A stretch of 64,000 nucleotides of DNA from Cyclina sinensis (lineage: Eukaryota; Mollusca; Bivalvia; Venerida; Veneridae), in assembly GCA_012932295.1 (NCBI GenBank), contig JAAONU010000001.1:33201449-33265448 (forward strand), read 5' to 3'. This document shows, piece after piece, positions 1 through 14,100 of this stretch. The position numbers and the translations under genes were made by a program. A model generated the notes under the pieces. That model was not told where the DNA came from and did no database searches. It was given only the letters and a program-made list of their open reading frames with translations. Each line of letters starts with the position of its first letter. Positions within the stretch are counted from its first letter, which is position 1.

Positions 1-1730
1 GATAAATTTGAATGTCATAGAATGCTCTGCTTAATTTAAAGTAAATTAAAGAAATAACCAATCCTTTAAACTTGATAAAAATAATGAAATAACACAAGGT
101 TTATTTTTTTTGTTTTATTAATGTGAAAACTGGTTGACCAAAAACACATCTGTTACATGCACTATTGTTGTTTCTGTTAGAAACATACTGTATACAGTTT
201 TATTCCGATTACTTAAATATTGCACTTCGAAATATAAACACTCCCATTGGCTAATAATACACGTGCATATATAATGAAAATAAATGTTATGGTAAGTGTA
301 CATTTGTGATTCATTGATATATTACATGTCAACTAATGCACAAGTGATCAGATGTCAAAAGAAACATATATGCTGTGAACTTTGAATGAAATCGTAAACA
401 AAGGTAAATCATTCGCAAACATTTATGAAATGATTCGAAAACCCGTTTAACTAAACGGTTACATATGATAGGATTCACCTCAAACGTTCATTACCTTGTT
501 CGTCTCATCTATGTAATTATAGAAACTGACCTCTAATGAGCAGTAGAATGGGTTTTTTTACCTTTTTTTAATGCCACGAACGCCAGACACGTGCCTGATT
601 TCTCACCCACTTCCAGTCTTTTCGAAACCATCGAAATATGGGAGAGACAATGTGATATGACCACAAACCCCTAAGTTCAAAACTGCAAGGTCAGGGAAAT
701 ACTGTCACATGTTACGAGGTCAAGGTCAAGGTATGGGCAACATTTCTTATAGATTTATACGACAATAAATTCCCAGTACCCCTGCAACACGTATGTATAC
801 CTGCCACTTTGTATCGACTAAAGCGACAGAATATACACGTGTATATATCATCAGACATAAATATCAACTGAACACGCAGCTTAGACATAGAGCAGAGTGT
901 ATTATCACAAAAAACAAGAGTTTTTATTAACAGCTAACTGAATGAACAATAAAACTGCAAACAAGTTACTATTTATATATCACAGGGGGTATCGGAAGAG
1001 GCAAATGCCTTTTCTAGAAGGACGTTTTCTTTTGGCAAGACATGTTTAGTGGCGTTAAACGCTATCATTCTAGAAATGTTACTAGTTCTATAAACAATGA
1101 ATATTACCTTTTAATTTTGAAAACATTACGAAAAACAAAACATCGTATTTTGTGTCTTTCTTTCCTTTAATAAAGAAAGATTTCTGAAATAGTATTAAAG
1201 AAGCCCTCCAATACGAGTAATTCTCTAAATGTACTAAATGTCAGGCGGTAGAAGAAGAGAACCACTCTTAATTGAAGGAATACGGTACTATACAAGAATA
1301 GGTATACACCTACACGTGTCCTTGGCAGTGCCTGGTGCCTACAAGCATTTAACTCAGATATGATCAGGTAAAGCATCGCCAGGTAGAACAATATTTCTGT
1401 TCTGTAATCACGTTCAACGGGGGGTTATAATTCTTCTATGGAATGTAAAAGAAAACTCTTAGGAGTGAACGATTATAGTTGGGGAAATAGCGAAAAAAAC
1501 ACGGTATCTTAAAATACACAACAGGTCTAGCATCTACCTGTATTTTCTTAAGTCTTCATTTTCATTAATATTCATTCTTTTCAATCTGTTATCAACCTTT
1601 TCTACGGGTTATATCATCCAAAAGCTACTGAGTTTGAAAAACAATGCTACTAAAAGGCCAAGCTTGGTGAATCTTCGATTTCCTTTGAGCTTTATTTTTA
1701 CAACGCGTTCACGTGGCATGGCGATGAATG
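1..1730. other. 3' flank of the synaptopodin-like gene, no other gene seen
   Basis: AT-rich sequence downstream of the minus-strand stop at 1731. An AATAAA on the minus strand lies at 1691-1696, about 35 bases after the stop, and could be a polyadenylation signal. It is close to the stop, so a longer 3' UTR is equally possible. No open frame here has splice signals or recognisable protein content. Confidence 0.4.
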
Positions 1731-2197
1731 TCACAAATCACATACGGGCATTTCGTCTTGTTGATAAACTTGTCGATACTGCTGATGGTGCTGTTGTACG
1801 ATATGTTTAGGACTGGAACCGCCGGGTTTGAATCCCCGTGGCAAACTATAATAGCTAGACTGAACACTGTAGGACGATTGAGAGGTCTGTTTAGGTAAGG
1901 TAGATTGTCCAGACTCCGGCCAAGCTTTGATTTTTCGATTATAATCTCCATACTCCATGGTTTTCTGAGGAGCTTCGTTTTGTTGTTCTGGCCAAGCCCT
2001 GATTCTCCGGTTGTAATCCCCTTGTTCAATGGGTTTCCTTTCTGGCTTGTCCTGCTCAGGGAACGGTTTGATTAGGCGATTATAATTACCATACTGGTCT
2101 GACTGTTTGGGGTCCAAGTCTTGGTTGAGAGTCTGGGTGGAGTACTGTTCCTGGTGCCAGTGTTTAGTCGTCACTCCCGTGTTTGGATCAAAGGACT
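1731..2197 (-). CDS. Synaptopodin-like gene, exon 6 (C-terminus and stop)
   Basis: The acceptor is a pyrimidine-rich tract ending CTTGTAG just before 2197. The exon starts with two bases that complete a Glu codon from exon 5. It encodes about 155 residues rich in Gln, Pro and Tyr. Three spaced modules read YGNYNRLIKPFPEQ, GDYNRRIRAWPEQ and GDYNRKIKAWPES, followed by a Gln/Ser/Tyr-rich tail ending PVCDL. A related NFNKKAQGWP module sits near the end of exon 5, so there are four in all. Similar short N-x-N...W/F-P-like motifs occur in muscle PDZ proteins, but I cannot assign a binding partner. Confidence 0.85.
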
Positions 2198-5100
2198 CTA
2201 CAAGGGAAACAAGAATCAATAGCTTAATATGACTTAACATAGTACATAATTGTTATACATGAGAACACTAACCGTGAGTGAGGGAACGGGAGTGTGTAAA
2301 ACTGTTCGTCTGCTATTTAAGTGTGACGTTTAACAAACACCAGGCGACACAGAAATTTCCTAATTTACTCTCAAGTAGCAATTTATTTTAAAAGTAAAAC
2401 AGCACAACTATTAAGCACACTCAGTATTTAAGATAAAAGCACCATGCATCTGTTAATTTACGAATATGGCAAACCACTTTCATATATTGCTATATCAGAA
2501 AAATAAAACGTAACTTTTGCAAGACGTATCCACGTGTAATTAATAAGTAGCTCAGTAGTAGACAAATCATATAATAAAGCAGAGACTGAGAGAGCAGACG
2601 ACAAAACTGTAAGTGTGTTAAAAGAAAACTCACTATGTTATTACAATTCTATAGTGCTAAATACAAACAATTATAACATATTTTGTTCAAGTCAATGTAG
2701 GATAAGGTTTTTAAACGTTAATATTGTCAGTCACGACACTACTTTTGGCAGCTACAGTAAAATTGCGATTATCCGAGGTCTGTTAGCTCGGATAATCGCA
2801 AAACTCTAATTTATCGATTAATACCGTATCGCTGATTTCAATACTTTTTTATTTGCGCTGAAAATGAGAAAATTGACTAGATTGTGGTTCAGCATTATAA
2901 GGAGGCACCACACAGATTAACATGCACACAGCAATAACAAAGACTAACATACAAACGAACCCATTACAACAAGCATCAAAACACATAAAAGTTAACAAAG
3001 AGCCAACAGCAGTATATCAGAAGAACGATTGTCTGGTATGAAAATAGCAACAACACGGAAGGTTTTGTTTAATCCTGGAAATGAGTCCAAAAATAATGTT
3101 TTATTAAAGTACACAATGTATATTTCAGGTCGATAGACCGAAGGCAATTTACATTTGTATATCAGAAAGATCCCAAACCCCTTTCGTTCTTGCTATTTGT
3201 TTGACATATAAAAAAGTTTGCTTTTGCTTGACAGATTACATGTATATATATATTTTCGGTTCCTAAGCCGCTAGGTCGCCATGCCGCCTTTTGTTAGATC
3301 GCTAGGCCGCCGAGCCGCCAAATACACAAACGTTATATTTTTTTAGAAATTAGCTCGTTATCATGCCATGCGCCTATAGATGCATACATTTTGTTCTATT
3401 TATTATACAATTGCAATAAAATTTCTTTCTTCTTTTTTTTTTCAAAATGCTCTTTTCTCTGACCGCCTTGTTCAATGAAGGTGAGCACAGGAAATTTGGA
3501 AAAATGGGATGGGAAGAGATTTCAACAAGTTACCTTCAACCAAGTTTTTGATTAAATATAGGAAATATTCATGCTCGGAGTATAAACTTTAATTTTTGGA
3601 AGTTATTCTAAGGTTGTAAATGAAAAGACGATTTTACGAATAAAAATTAAAACATATAATAAGTTAGACAGACCCAGATAGTGGCACCCATCGTTTTGAG
3701 CCAATAAGCACAAGCAACGGGCGGTCACGTGATTAATGAATATTGTAACAAACTCTTAACGGTTGGGCACATATACGCCCGAATCTAATGTGTTTCATAA
3801 TGCTCGATGAACGGGTGCCACTTGTACAGGAATAATACCCGACCAGACTAGGATAATATCTAGAATTATAAGGGTTAATATAAATAGGTACATGTAATAA
3901 TATACAAACAGGATATAATATCTAATGAGTGGTCATGAAATACGGGATTTATTGCATGGTTATTTGTAAACGATAAAAACTGGCCGTGTTTGTATCGTGT
4001 TCTGTAAACGAGTGTAATAAATCCCGTATTAAATGACCACAAATTTATTTTATGCCTACCAATGAAATATAGGGAAATTTCAGTGAGATAAAAGTGATAA
4101 TACACTGTTTTGAATCAGTTAATTACCATTTTGATAATACATGTTTGTGCCCGAACTATTGAATATTGAGTATTAATCCGCTTTTATAATTAAAGTATGT
4201 ATGGCAAAATTCAATAAATATTGATAAACTGTGTAGACAAAAATAAATATTATTTGATGAAAGTGTATTCAGTTTATTTCAGCAGAAGTAAAGTTATCAT
4301 ATGTATTGGAGATTGTCTGCACTTTTTTTGTGCGGAGTAACCAAAGTACGCATGAACTGATTTGGGGCTCACCATGGGGAATTTATTGAAGGCCCTGATT
4401 AAAAATGTCATAAAAAAACCATTTTTGACGTGTTGGCATAAAATAAAAAGAAAATTTGTTTGTTTTTTAGTGGAAGATGGGAATTTATTTCATCTCGTGA
4501 ACACCATATGTTGATATTTTCACTCGTGGCTGCGCCACTCGTGAAAATATCACATATGGTGTTCACTCGATGAAATAAATTCTCATCTTCCACAAAAACA
4601 AACAAATATCCTCTATATAATGTTCTTTTTATATCATAGAAATTTTGTAAGTGAATGGTGACAGAAACGCACGGAAACGGTTTGTTTTGTCCGTATACGC
4701 GTAAACGTCATAAGCGTGTTGTAAATGACGTTGACGTGAAAGTGTTATTACAGTAGTGTTATATCAAAGATATAACACGGCTTTTTACACGTCCCACGAC
4801 GTCGTCTATGATATAACGGATACTATAAATAGGTACATGTAATAATATACAGGTTTCTATAAATAGGTACATGTAATAATATACAGGTTTCTATAAATAG
4901 GTACATGTAAAAATATACAGGTTACTATGAATTATTGTACTTACTTCGCACACTAATAATCTGCACAAGACAAAAGAACGATGTATTAGTAAAACGCAGC
5001 TGCAAAGTTGTCCACAGGGACAACAAACAGGCACAAATACAAAACAGCAAAACATATAAGCATATCTATACAAATTTTGTATACACACAATAATTAAAAT

Positions 5101-8100
5101 GCCTATGATAATTAAAAAAAAACTTGGAACATTAAGCTTGTGTCATGTTTTGACAACCAACCTTATTTCTACTGCCCCTGCCTTCTCAAGAACCATTTTT
5201 CTACGTGAGCCGTAAGCATGTAGAAAGTATTGAAGTAAAAACTTACAGTCTGCAAAGAAGCTGAGTGTTTGGCAGCAGTTATGATACTATAAAACCTTTT
5301 TTTCGCAAACACAGTAAATATTTGCAGGTAATTAAATTGTGTTACTTCTCACTAAAAACAAGTAGCACAAGTGAAGTAATTCATGTTCTTGCAACATTCC
5401 TTTAAAATTGATATACACAAGTATACTTCATCGAAATGTAACAAAAACTTTTACATGCCTATATAATTGGTCAAAAAGTGACATAAGTTTTGCCTATACA
5501 TTGTATCGAAATATGACAGAAGTAATATCTTGCAGATCATGATCTTTTTATGTAGAAACTTCAAATGTTAAGTTTCTGTATACCCATTTACACGAATCAA
5601 AGCACCAGATAGAATTGTCATTTCTTTTTGCACTTAATTCACTGTGTTCAATGTGCGTCTCTATTCTATTAATGACATATTTATACACCATGAAGATTAC
5701 ATACATTAGTAATAACTAAGTGCATAGAACTCCATATGTTTGTAATCTACATGTGCTATATGAAGTATGTTCAGGCGTTTGGTACTCACGTCTAATTAAG
5801 TTATTTGGCATTATATCTGGGAGATAACTGAACGAGATAACAATGTGGCAGTTATATATGCAACTTACTTATGTGCGGAATCATCTTTGGATTAAGGCCA
5901 CGGCAAAGCCATTGTTTCCGGTCCCCAAACGGGACCCTGTTGACTTTTTCAAATATGAACTGGCAAGCAAAATATTTGAGACTGTCTGTTATAGATATGA
6001 GACGCAAAATCCAGCAGCACAAAAGCTACAATTTGACCATCAGTATTGTCACCGCAGACATGTCCCGTTCATTACATCTCAATTAAAAGAACCCGGCTTA
6101 ATTATACTTAGCTAAACCTCGGCATTTAACCGATATGCTATGTAAGAAGGTCGTATTTCAGTAAAATGCCCGTCTTAACACTTACTCGAAAAACACATTA
6201 CTGATTTTATCATACCAACATCAGATACATGTAAGGTTCTTCTTTGATTCTAGACATATATAAGAATCTATTTTGATTACGTTTACAGGTTGGCGTCAAC
6301 AAGCAGAAATCATGAATCTTTACTAATGAGAATTAAAGAGGGAAACTTTTTATAAACGGAAAGAAAACATTAGTTGCTGTAAAATCTAAACTCGTGTAGG
6401 TTATTCCAGGAGACCAGAATCCAACATTTAGCCTGACATTTCTTTTACATTACGAACATAATTCACTCTCACAGACTACAACAGTAATCAAAACCCATGT
6501 ATAAGATCAGAGAACAAGCACTCGTCACATATCAACGTTTAGATAAGTTTCAAGTAAACTTTCCCATAAAGAATGTCATTTTCCTTAATGTTTTTTTAAT
6601 GGTAACAAAGGGTGTGTCTCTTAGAAATGCATTTTACTTTTTTTCTAAGTTAGCAAGAAGTTGACGGCAAAAACTTACCCCTATAATATGACTGTTGCTG
6701 GCCCCCTGGACCCGACCCTGGCCATCCCTGGGCCTTCTTGTTGAAGTTACTACCTCCAATCAGCTTCGGCTGCTTATCTGCTGCCAGGTTGTGCTTTGGT
6801 AGTGGATGTAAAGGCATCGAATGTGTGAAATGCGGCTGAAATGCCTTATTCACATCACCCTGTGCAGCGGCACTCCATGGGGACTTCTCTGGCGAGGGTT
6901 GCGGGGGATTCTGCACGATAAAGTCCAGTTTTGTTGAGGTCGGGGACTTCAACACATTTGTATCATCAATTACAAATTTTTCAACTCTCTGTTGTCGCTT
7001 CTGGAACAATTTCGCGCCTCTGTTTTTCCCGCCTTTATGTAAATCGGCTGCAATACTGAAGCAAGTGTTTGGAGAGACGCCATGATGATCAACTTTCGGC
7101 GCTTGTAATCTTAATCGCTCAAACTCCTGCTTTGACAAACTCATTTTTTGTCCACCACTAACTTGACCAGCAACTTTTGGTATTCTAAATGTAAAGAGAG
7201 GTTTATCTCCCCCCTCGTCGTGGTAAAGTTCACTATCCAGGTCGTTTAAATCCGCAACATCCCCCGCAGACGACGAGAATTCACTGCCAAACTCTGCTCG
7301 TGTCTCATGTATCCACTTGTTTGCTTTACGCTTTCGTTTGGCAAACATGCGCGCTCCCCTAGCTCGATTATTGGCAAACGATGTTAGTGATTGTGCGATC
7401 TTCTTGCACATTGACATCTGTTCGTCAATCGTAGGATACCTGTTCGTGGCATCGTCATAGAACGCCGAGTCCGAAAATATCTTCTCTGTAAGATAAATAA
7501 AGGTTATGAGTCGTTACATACTCTTTGCCGAGTATCTGGCAGATATACAGGAAAAAGTAGCAACTACTGTCAGATGCTAATAATTATTAGGATGAAGATG
7601 TTTTAGTATAATTAACCATTAAAACTTACGTAAGAAGAACATTTGTGTTAATATTCAGATATCAATACATATACAAAAGGAGAAGCACAAGGATCATGCG
7701 GCCCTATATCGCTCATGTAAGATATCTAATTTATTTAAGTTGTCAAACTTTTCATCACCATAGCATCATTAACAATCAAGTTGGTCCGTAGGTCAACTTA
7801 AAAGCAAAACAAACCCTTTTTGAATTTATCTACTACATTAATAACATCAAAGGAAAGGTTTTCAGATCAAGATAAAAATTAATTGAAAACAAATATAAAA
7901 AAAATATTTCGAAAACTATATTAGGCGTTCAAATGGCGTTTGACTATTTAAAAAGTAGGCAAGGCCATTGAACCCTAATGTTGAAAACCTATTGCTTATG
8001 ACAATGTCTTATTTTTTTTCTCTCGCTTTTTATTTAGCTGTTATCAAGCTTGTCATTTAATGTCGCTGAAGACCTTAGTGAAGTATTTAAACAATACTCA

Positions 8101-11100
8101 TAGTTGCTTATAAAAATATATTCATCATAGTAAATTTTATGCAAAACTGTAATAGTTTTTTAACCAGAATTTCTAAGTTTAAAAGGGGCAATAATTTACA
8201 ATAACGTTTGTCAAGAGTTATTTTACTTGGAGTTCTGGTGTCCTTATAACATCTTTGTAAAGTTTCAAGTCAGTCCCATTCATGATTGCTGAGAAATAGG
8301 CATTTACGTATGTTGCATGCAAAACTTTAACCAAGATTTCGAAGTCAGGAAGGGCCATAATTTGCCTTGAATTTAGTCGAGAGTAACTTAACCTGTTTGT
8401 TTAATGCCCCTGACAACATTAGTGAAATATAAGATCAATAAGCATTTTTGGTTAGCAAGATACATGCATTATAGTAACTTGCACTTAAAACCAAAACCAG
8501 ACATCGCCGACGCCAACGTGAGTAGAATACCTTGACCTGCTTCGTATAGTCGAGCTAAAAATTGACCAGGTTCCATTTCGTTTAATTTTCTGATAATTTA
8601 GAATAGAACGCCTTGTATCGTTATGTTAATGTAAAATGTCTGAAGTGAGAAATGAAAATTCAGAACACCACTTTCAAGGAATGTAAAAATATGCTCAACT
8701 TTAAATAGAAATATTGTTTTTATTTATATTCGTTTAGCCGCTATAAACACAACTTGGCACACAAAACAACATATTAAATTAGCATTTCCTGATGCAAAAC
8801 ATCATGTACCAGCCGATTAAGAATGTTCTTTGTACTTTAGCTGTATTCAATTCTATATCTTTTTCTCTCTCTCTGATCTAAATTTTAGACGTATGGTTTT
8901 AGTATTTGAGATTAAGAACAAATTAAATGGAAATCATAAAGCCTGTTTATGGTTTTACGAGTTATTAAATGTATTACACTGTACTTAATTAATTGCCGAA
9001 GAAATATTTCTACATACCGTCCGACATTGCTCAGACATTGATTTATCGTTTGTTAAAACCAAAGTTAAGAAACAATTGCTTGTTTCCAGTAACATCTGTT
9101 AAAAAGAAGGATAGTTATTCCAGCTTTACATTATCTTTTACTTTTACCCTTACCATGCTAAATATCTAAAATGGACTTGTCCATCTTTCAATTTGGACAG
9201 ATCCATTAATTGTTTATGGAGGTGCTTATTGTTTTATTACTGACTGAATGGCTAATAGTGCAGACCGTGATCAGACTGCACGGATGCCTGTAGCAGGGTA
9301 AAGACCAAAACGATAGAAAACTGTCGGAGAGGAAAGTCCACAGAAGTTATATAAACATGCAAGGTCAGCATGAGAAAAAAAAAAGAGGCGGCCATGTTAC
9401 TGGATACAATAAATTTTCTCTTTAACGCTCTAGAAGCTTTCGTGTGCTGTGGCAGGCCATTACTGTTGTTTTACATAGTTGTTAGATTTTTAGACAAAAG
9501 AAAATGTGTACTAGCCGACTTCAACTTGACTGTTTTCACACAACCTTACCATTCTACCGTAGAACTATCTTGATAAAGGACTGTAACATTAATCGATCAT
9601 AATTATGGTCATGTGATCATATAAAATAATACGTAGAAAATCTGCATGTGAAGCTAATGTGTAATGTCTGGTAATACTGACAGATAATATATATTTTCAA
9701 TTATTTGTTCGAAAGATATCTGCCAATCGGTGAAATTTGCCAGAATTTTCTAAACACAGGAGTCGTGGGCGTACTTGCAATTCACCGTTTCAACCTTTTC
9801 GGATAGGTAACATATGTTGAAATTATTTTATTATTTGTTCAACTGGAATGATACATTTTATACTTCGAGTTTCTTCACTCTGCTTCAGTTGAAAGTAAGA
9901 GAACGTTTTATGATCATGCTTGCAGAACGCCCTTATCTTTGTTTTCCAAAGGCTCCATATTACACATTTCGAAATTTATCATTTATCACTAAAACAAATG
10001 CACTATGTAAATCTGATCATTATTCCCTTAAGTTCATACAAAACATGGGAACCAGGAAGTTTATAGATTATCGTTTTGATACAAGTGTTTCGCTGGTGTT
10101 TCGGAGGAATTTAATTTTCAGCACAAAATCAGCGCAAAACAGGGAGAAACTGTATTAAGCCAATATAAAAAGTTGTTTCCAGTGACGGCTGTGGCAAAAA
10201 ATAGGGTTACTAGTTCCGTATGAAATCTTATTTTAGACCAGTTGACAGTCTTTAGACTGTAAATATTGTACACAACAAATACTGAGTATGTTTATAAATG
10301 GGATAATGATAAATGAGACCTGTTCTTTGCGTATATTAAGTAACGAAATGGAAAACTGCCGGAAAGGAAAGTCCGTAAGTAGCCGAAAGTAGGGCAACCT
10401 GGAACAATCCTGTAGAGAAGGCGAGAATTTATACAGGGTAGGTCAACCTACTGGAAACAAGTAACCTTTTTCGATCATGCCTTTAGAACTGTAAACATAT
10501 GCAATCAATTACGTTGAAAAATTAAAATTCCACCACCAGAATGTTTACATGAAAAGACCTACCACATTCACTTCCAGTTTCTGAACTTTTGCCATCTTCA
10601 AGTTCACCACTGATGTTGCTGTGATCTGCTAGAACATGCAAAACAGTACAAGTTTTCATGCATAACAACATTCTATATTTTTTTTTTACTCAAACCTGTT
10701 AGTCCAAAACGGAAACATAACCATGCACTCCTTGTGGTATTATATAAATACATGATTTGGATAAATACATGATCTGGATAAATACATGATTTGGATAACC
10801 CTAAAAGAACTTCATTCCTTGGTCCAAGTAAAGTTTTGTTTTGTATAGCTTCGCATAATGATGCCCTTTAAATTTTTCTCTTTTCAGAGATTTTTTTTAT
10901 TTGCAGGAAGAAAAGTTATTCAAACAAAGTGTGTCTAGCTAAAATGTTGTTTTGGATTAGCCGGGAAAACATTACTATATGGGTAATAAGCACACCAGTT
11001 TAGCGAACAACCACATGCTAAATAGAATAATATTAGTTACATAACCAGAGAAGAATAATGATACTATAAATAGAAACCAATTGAAAAATTAACTTGCACA

Positions 11101-14100
11101 GGACTGAATAATTGTGTATGTCTTGTAGCCAAATAAACCCTGAATAAAGGCAAATCCTTCTATATGTACAAGAGGCACAGATCTGATACACCTTTGCGCT
11201 TTCGACAACTGTTTGGTCGAGTAGAATGAACAAACATTAACAAACTAATGCCAACTGATGTATGTACAGATAGATTTACTCATGCCTGGTTCATTTCGCT
11301 TTATTTAAAATATATCAGTTACCGGAAAAGTGCTTCGATAATAAAATAAGAACAAATAAATAAAAACAGGTCTTTGGACTTACTTCGATGCGTAGATATG
11401 TCGCTATGTACATCCGTTCTGTCGGGTGACGCCAATCCACTGTCTTCCTCGGGGGCAAACAAAACTTTAGGCTGGAATAAAGGCAGGTGCTTCGGTGGCC
11501 CGCTCGGGTCCGGTTCGTCAAATCCTTCTTGATTTGGCGTTGAGAAATGACCTGGTTCGAATTTTGACTGAATTGGTACTACGTTAAACCTCGGGTTTGT
11601 CGATGGCGAGGGTGGCATTGGTGGCGGGGGCGGTGCAGGCATCAGATTTGGCTGCTTTGGTGGACGTATCATTCCTGGGTGGTGAGTACTTACACCAGCA
11701 ACAGCTCTTTCAGTTGGATCAAATGGAATAGGCGATGGCGTCGGGGACACCGGTTTTGGCGGGACAGGTGGCGCCCACTTTCCAGCAGATGGTGTTTCTA
11801 TAGGCCTCGGAGGCACATTTATCTTGGGTGGAGACCATTCTACTTTCTTTGGCAGTTCAAACATCGGATAATTTGGATCGTCCATTTTTGGTTCGAGATA
11901 CTTGATGCCACCAGATCTGTAAGTATCATAACGTGTTGGTTCTATGTCAAACGTATGAGTAGCTTCCCATTTTTGTTGCTCCTTGAACATGATTGGATCG
12001 ATGTTTTCTTTACCCTCCCGAGACCCTCGAGACGTCTTTCTAAGGCTCACTCTGTCCAAACTGCCGGACTGTACGGACGCCGAACGACTGTGCGATCCCG
12101 GTGAGGGTGACAGACTTCGTGGTTGCCACATTAGCGGTGATGATTTCCTGGGACTGTATGAAATATCTAGAGAGCTTTGACTCTTTTGGATATTTGTTCT
12201 GTTTTGAGACGGTGGTTGCCATATCAGTGGTGACCGGGTAGGAGACCTGCTCTTATGCTCCGCTGAACCAAGACTGGTGTAACTCACGGCTGGTGAAACC
12301 CCATCGCTACTACCGTATCGTGTGGTTCTCTGTACAGTTGTCGTTCTGATAACTTGGCGACTGTCCCCAGTCCTCGTCAGTGCTTCATCTTTCTGCACAT
12401 TCGTTACTCCCCGAGAGACAGGCTTTCCCGGAGTAACGTTGTAAACCGGTATGTTACGGGGCTGACGCTGGGGGTCGAGCGGTTGAGAGGCACCACGTGC
12501 ACCTGCAGGCCTGGAATAATCAAACGGCAATGTAAAATTTATTCTTTAAGCAAATTTATTAAAAATCATGTTTGGTAATTGAAACCACAGGAGTTTGAAA
12601 TTCTATCAATAAACTAGAGATATTGTAAAAAATTATGTCCTCTACATAATAAAAAACACCAGGAATGCAACGCCTTTTCCCGACCCAATACACGTCGGAC
12701 CGAATTATACGAACGGAACACAGAGTGGTAACAACCTAGCGAGCCTCCTCGATACCTATAACGACCGATGATATTCTTTAACACGCCATTCTTTAAGAAT
12801 TATTTAACAAATTACGCTCATTTCTTGATTTTTAAACTTGTCGCCGTAGCCATTCGCTGACGTCACGTAATTTGTTAAATAATTCTTTAAGAATGGCGTA
12901 TTAAAGAATATCATCGGTCGTAATAGGTAGCTTTAAGTGTTCTTTATCGAGGAGGCTCGCTAGGTTGTTACCACTCTGTGTTCCGTTCGTATAATTCGGT
13001 CCGACGTGTATTGGGTCGGGAAAAGGCGTTGCATTCCTGGTGGTTTTTTTTATTATGTAGAGGACATAATTTTTTACAATATCTCTTGTTTATTGATAGA
13101 ATTTCAAACTCCTGTGTTGAAACCAACTCTTTCCTATTAAAACACTGGAAAAAGTACCTTCATATTGACTGAGTTAACAAATGATGGAAAAGTGTGCAGA
13201 ACTGACGTCATTTGTGACATCGGGTTATAATCAATTATTGTTCAGTGATCATTAAGAAATAAGAGCTAATGACTGTTCCCCATAAATGAGTTCCTGATAT
13301 ATTTATCATGACACAATGTTTATATTTGCTGAATAACACCTGTCAACATCGAGCAAATTTAATTGACGTGTTATATAATGAAATAAATACTTGTTTAATC
13401 TGGCCTTACCTTGCCACTTCGAATACAATCTGGTTACTAGCCATCTCCACAATGTCCATGGCGGACTGATGAGATTTTCCGGACAATGGATTGCCATTGA
13501 TACTCAGAACTATGTCACCCTCTTTCAACCCTGCACGCTGGGAATGGCTATTTTTGCGAATCTGTCAATAATATAACAAATAGAGAAACGTAAATTCATT
13601 TCGATCATTAATATAATGAAATCACTAAAAACTTTGGGGTACGTGACAAATTCAAAATAATGTAGACTTGTTCCCTTAATTTCTTTCATTTTTTGTTCAA
13701 GTGCTTGTGAAACTATAATTAAATTAAAAACAGTCAAAACATAAATTCCCTACTGCGTAGGAAAATAAAGCGTCTGCTTGCAACAGTATCAATTCATCCA
13801 TAGTTCAAGGTAACATCAATAGAATTTGGCATAACGATGTTTTGTTGGCGTTAACAGGTAATCATTCACAGTTGTTCATATTGCTAACGATACAACGGAG
13901 CCAGCTGCCGTACCACGTACATAAGCTGTCCAATTGTTCTCTTTCTCAACCATGAATAGCGGACGTAAAACATTTTTTATAGAAAATAGTTCTAAATATC
14001 TGCTTTGTGTGATAAACCATTTTAGAAATTAAAACATTAAGACAGTCAAAGCGTGATCCTTAATTCCCGTAGGTTCTTTCACTAAACTTTGTTTCTCTGT

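Larger units (their letters stand above)
2198..6678 (-). other. Intron 5 of the synaptopodin-like gene, foldback-rich
   Basis: A 4.5 kb intron between exons 5 and 6 with consensus ends (GTAAGT donor read on the minus strand at 6678-6673, TAG acceptor at 2200-2198). It contains a cluster of foldback sequences between 2.7 and 4.9 kb, listed separately. A plus-strand open frame at 5843-6115 (90 codons) lacks recognisable motifs or splice context and is not called. Confidence 0.75.

Noticed and set aside
5843..6115. 90-codon plus-strand frame (VPKRDPVDFFKYEL)
   Set aside because: No motif, no paired splice sites, and a second frame overlaps it. It could be an old repeat fragment, but this cannot be shown.
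11679..12180. Plus-strand frames of 65-141 codons
   Set aside because: Antisense to the well-supported exon 3 of the synaptopodin-like gene.
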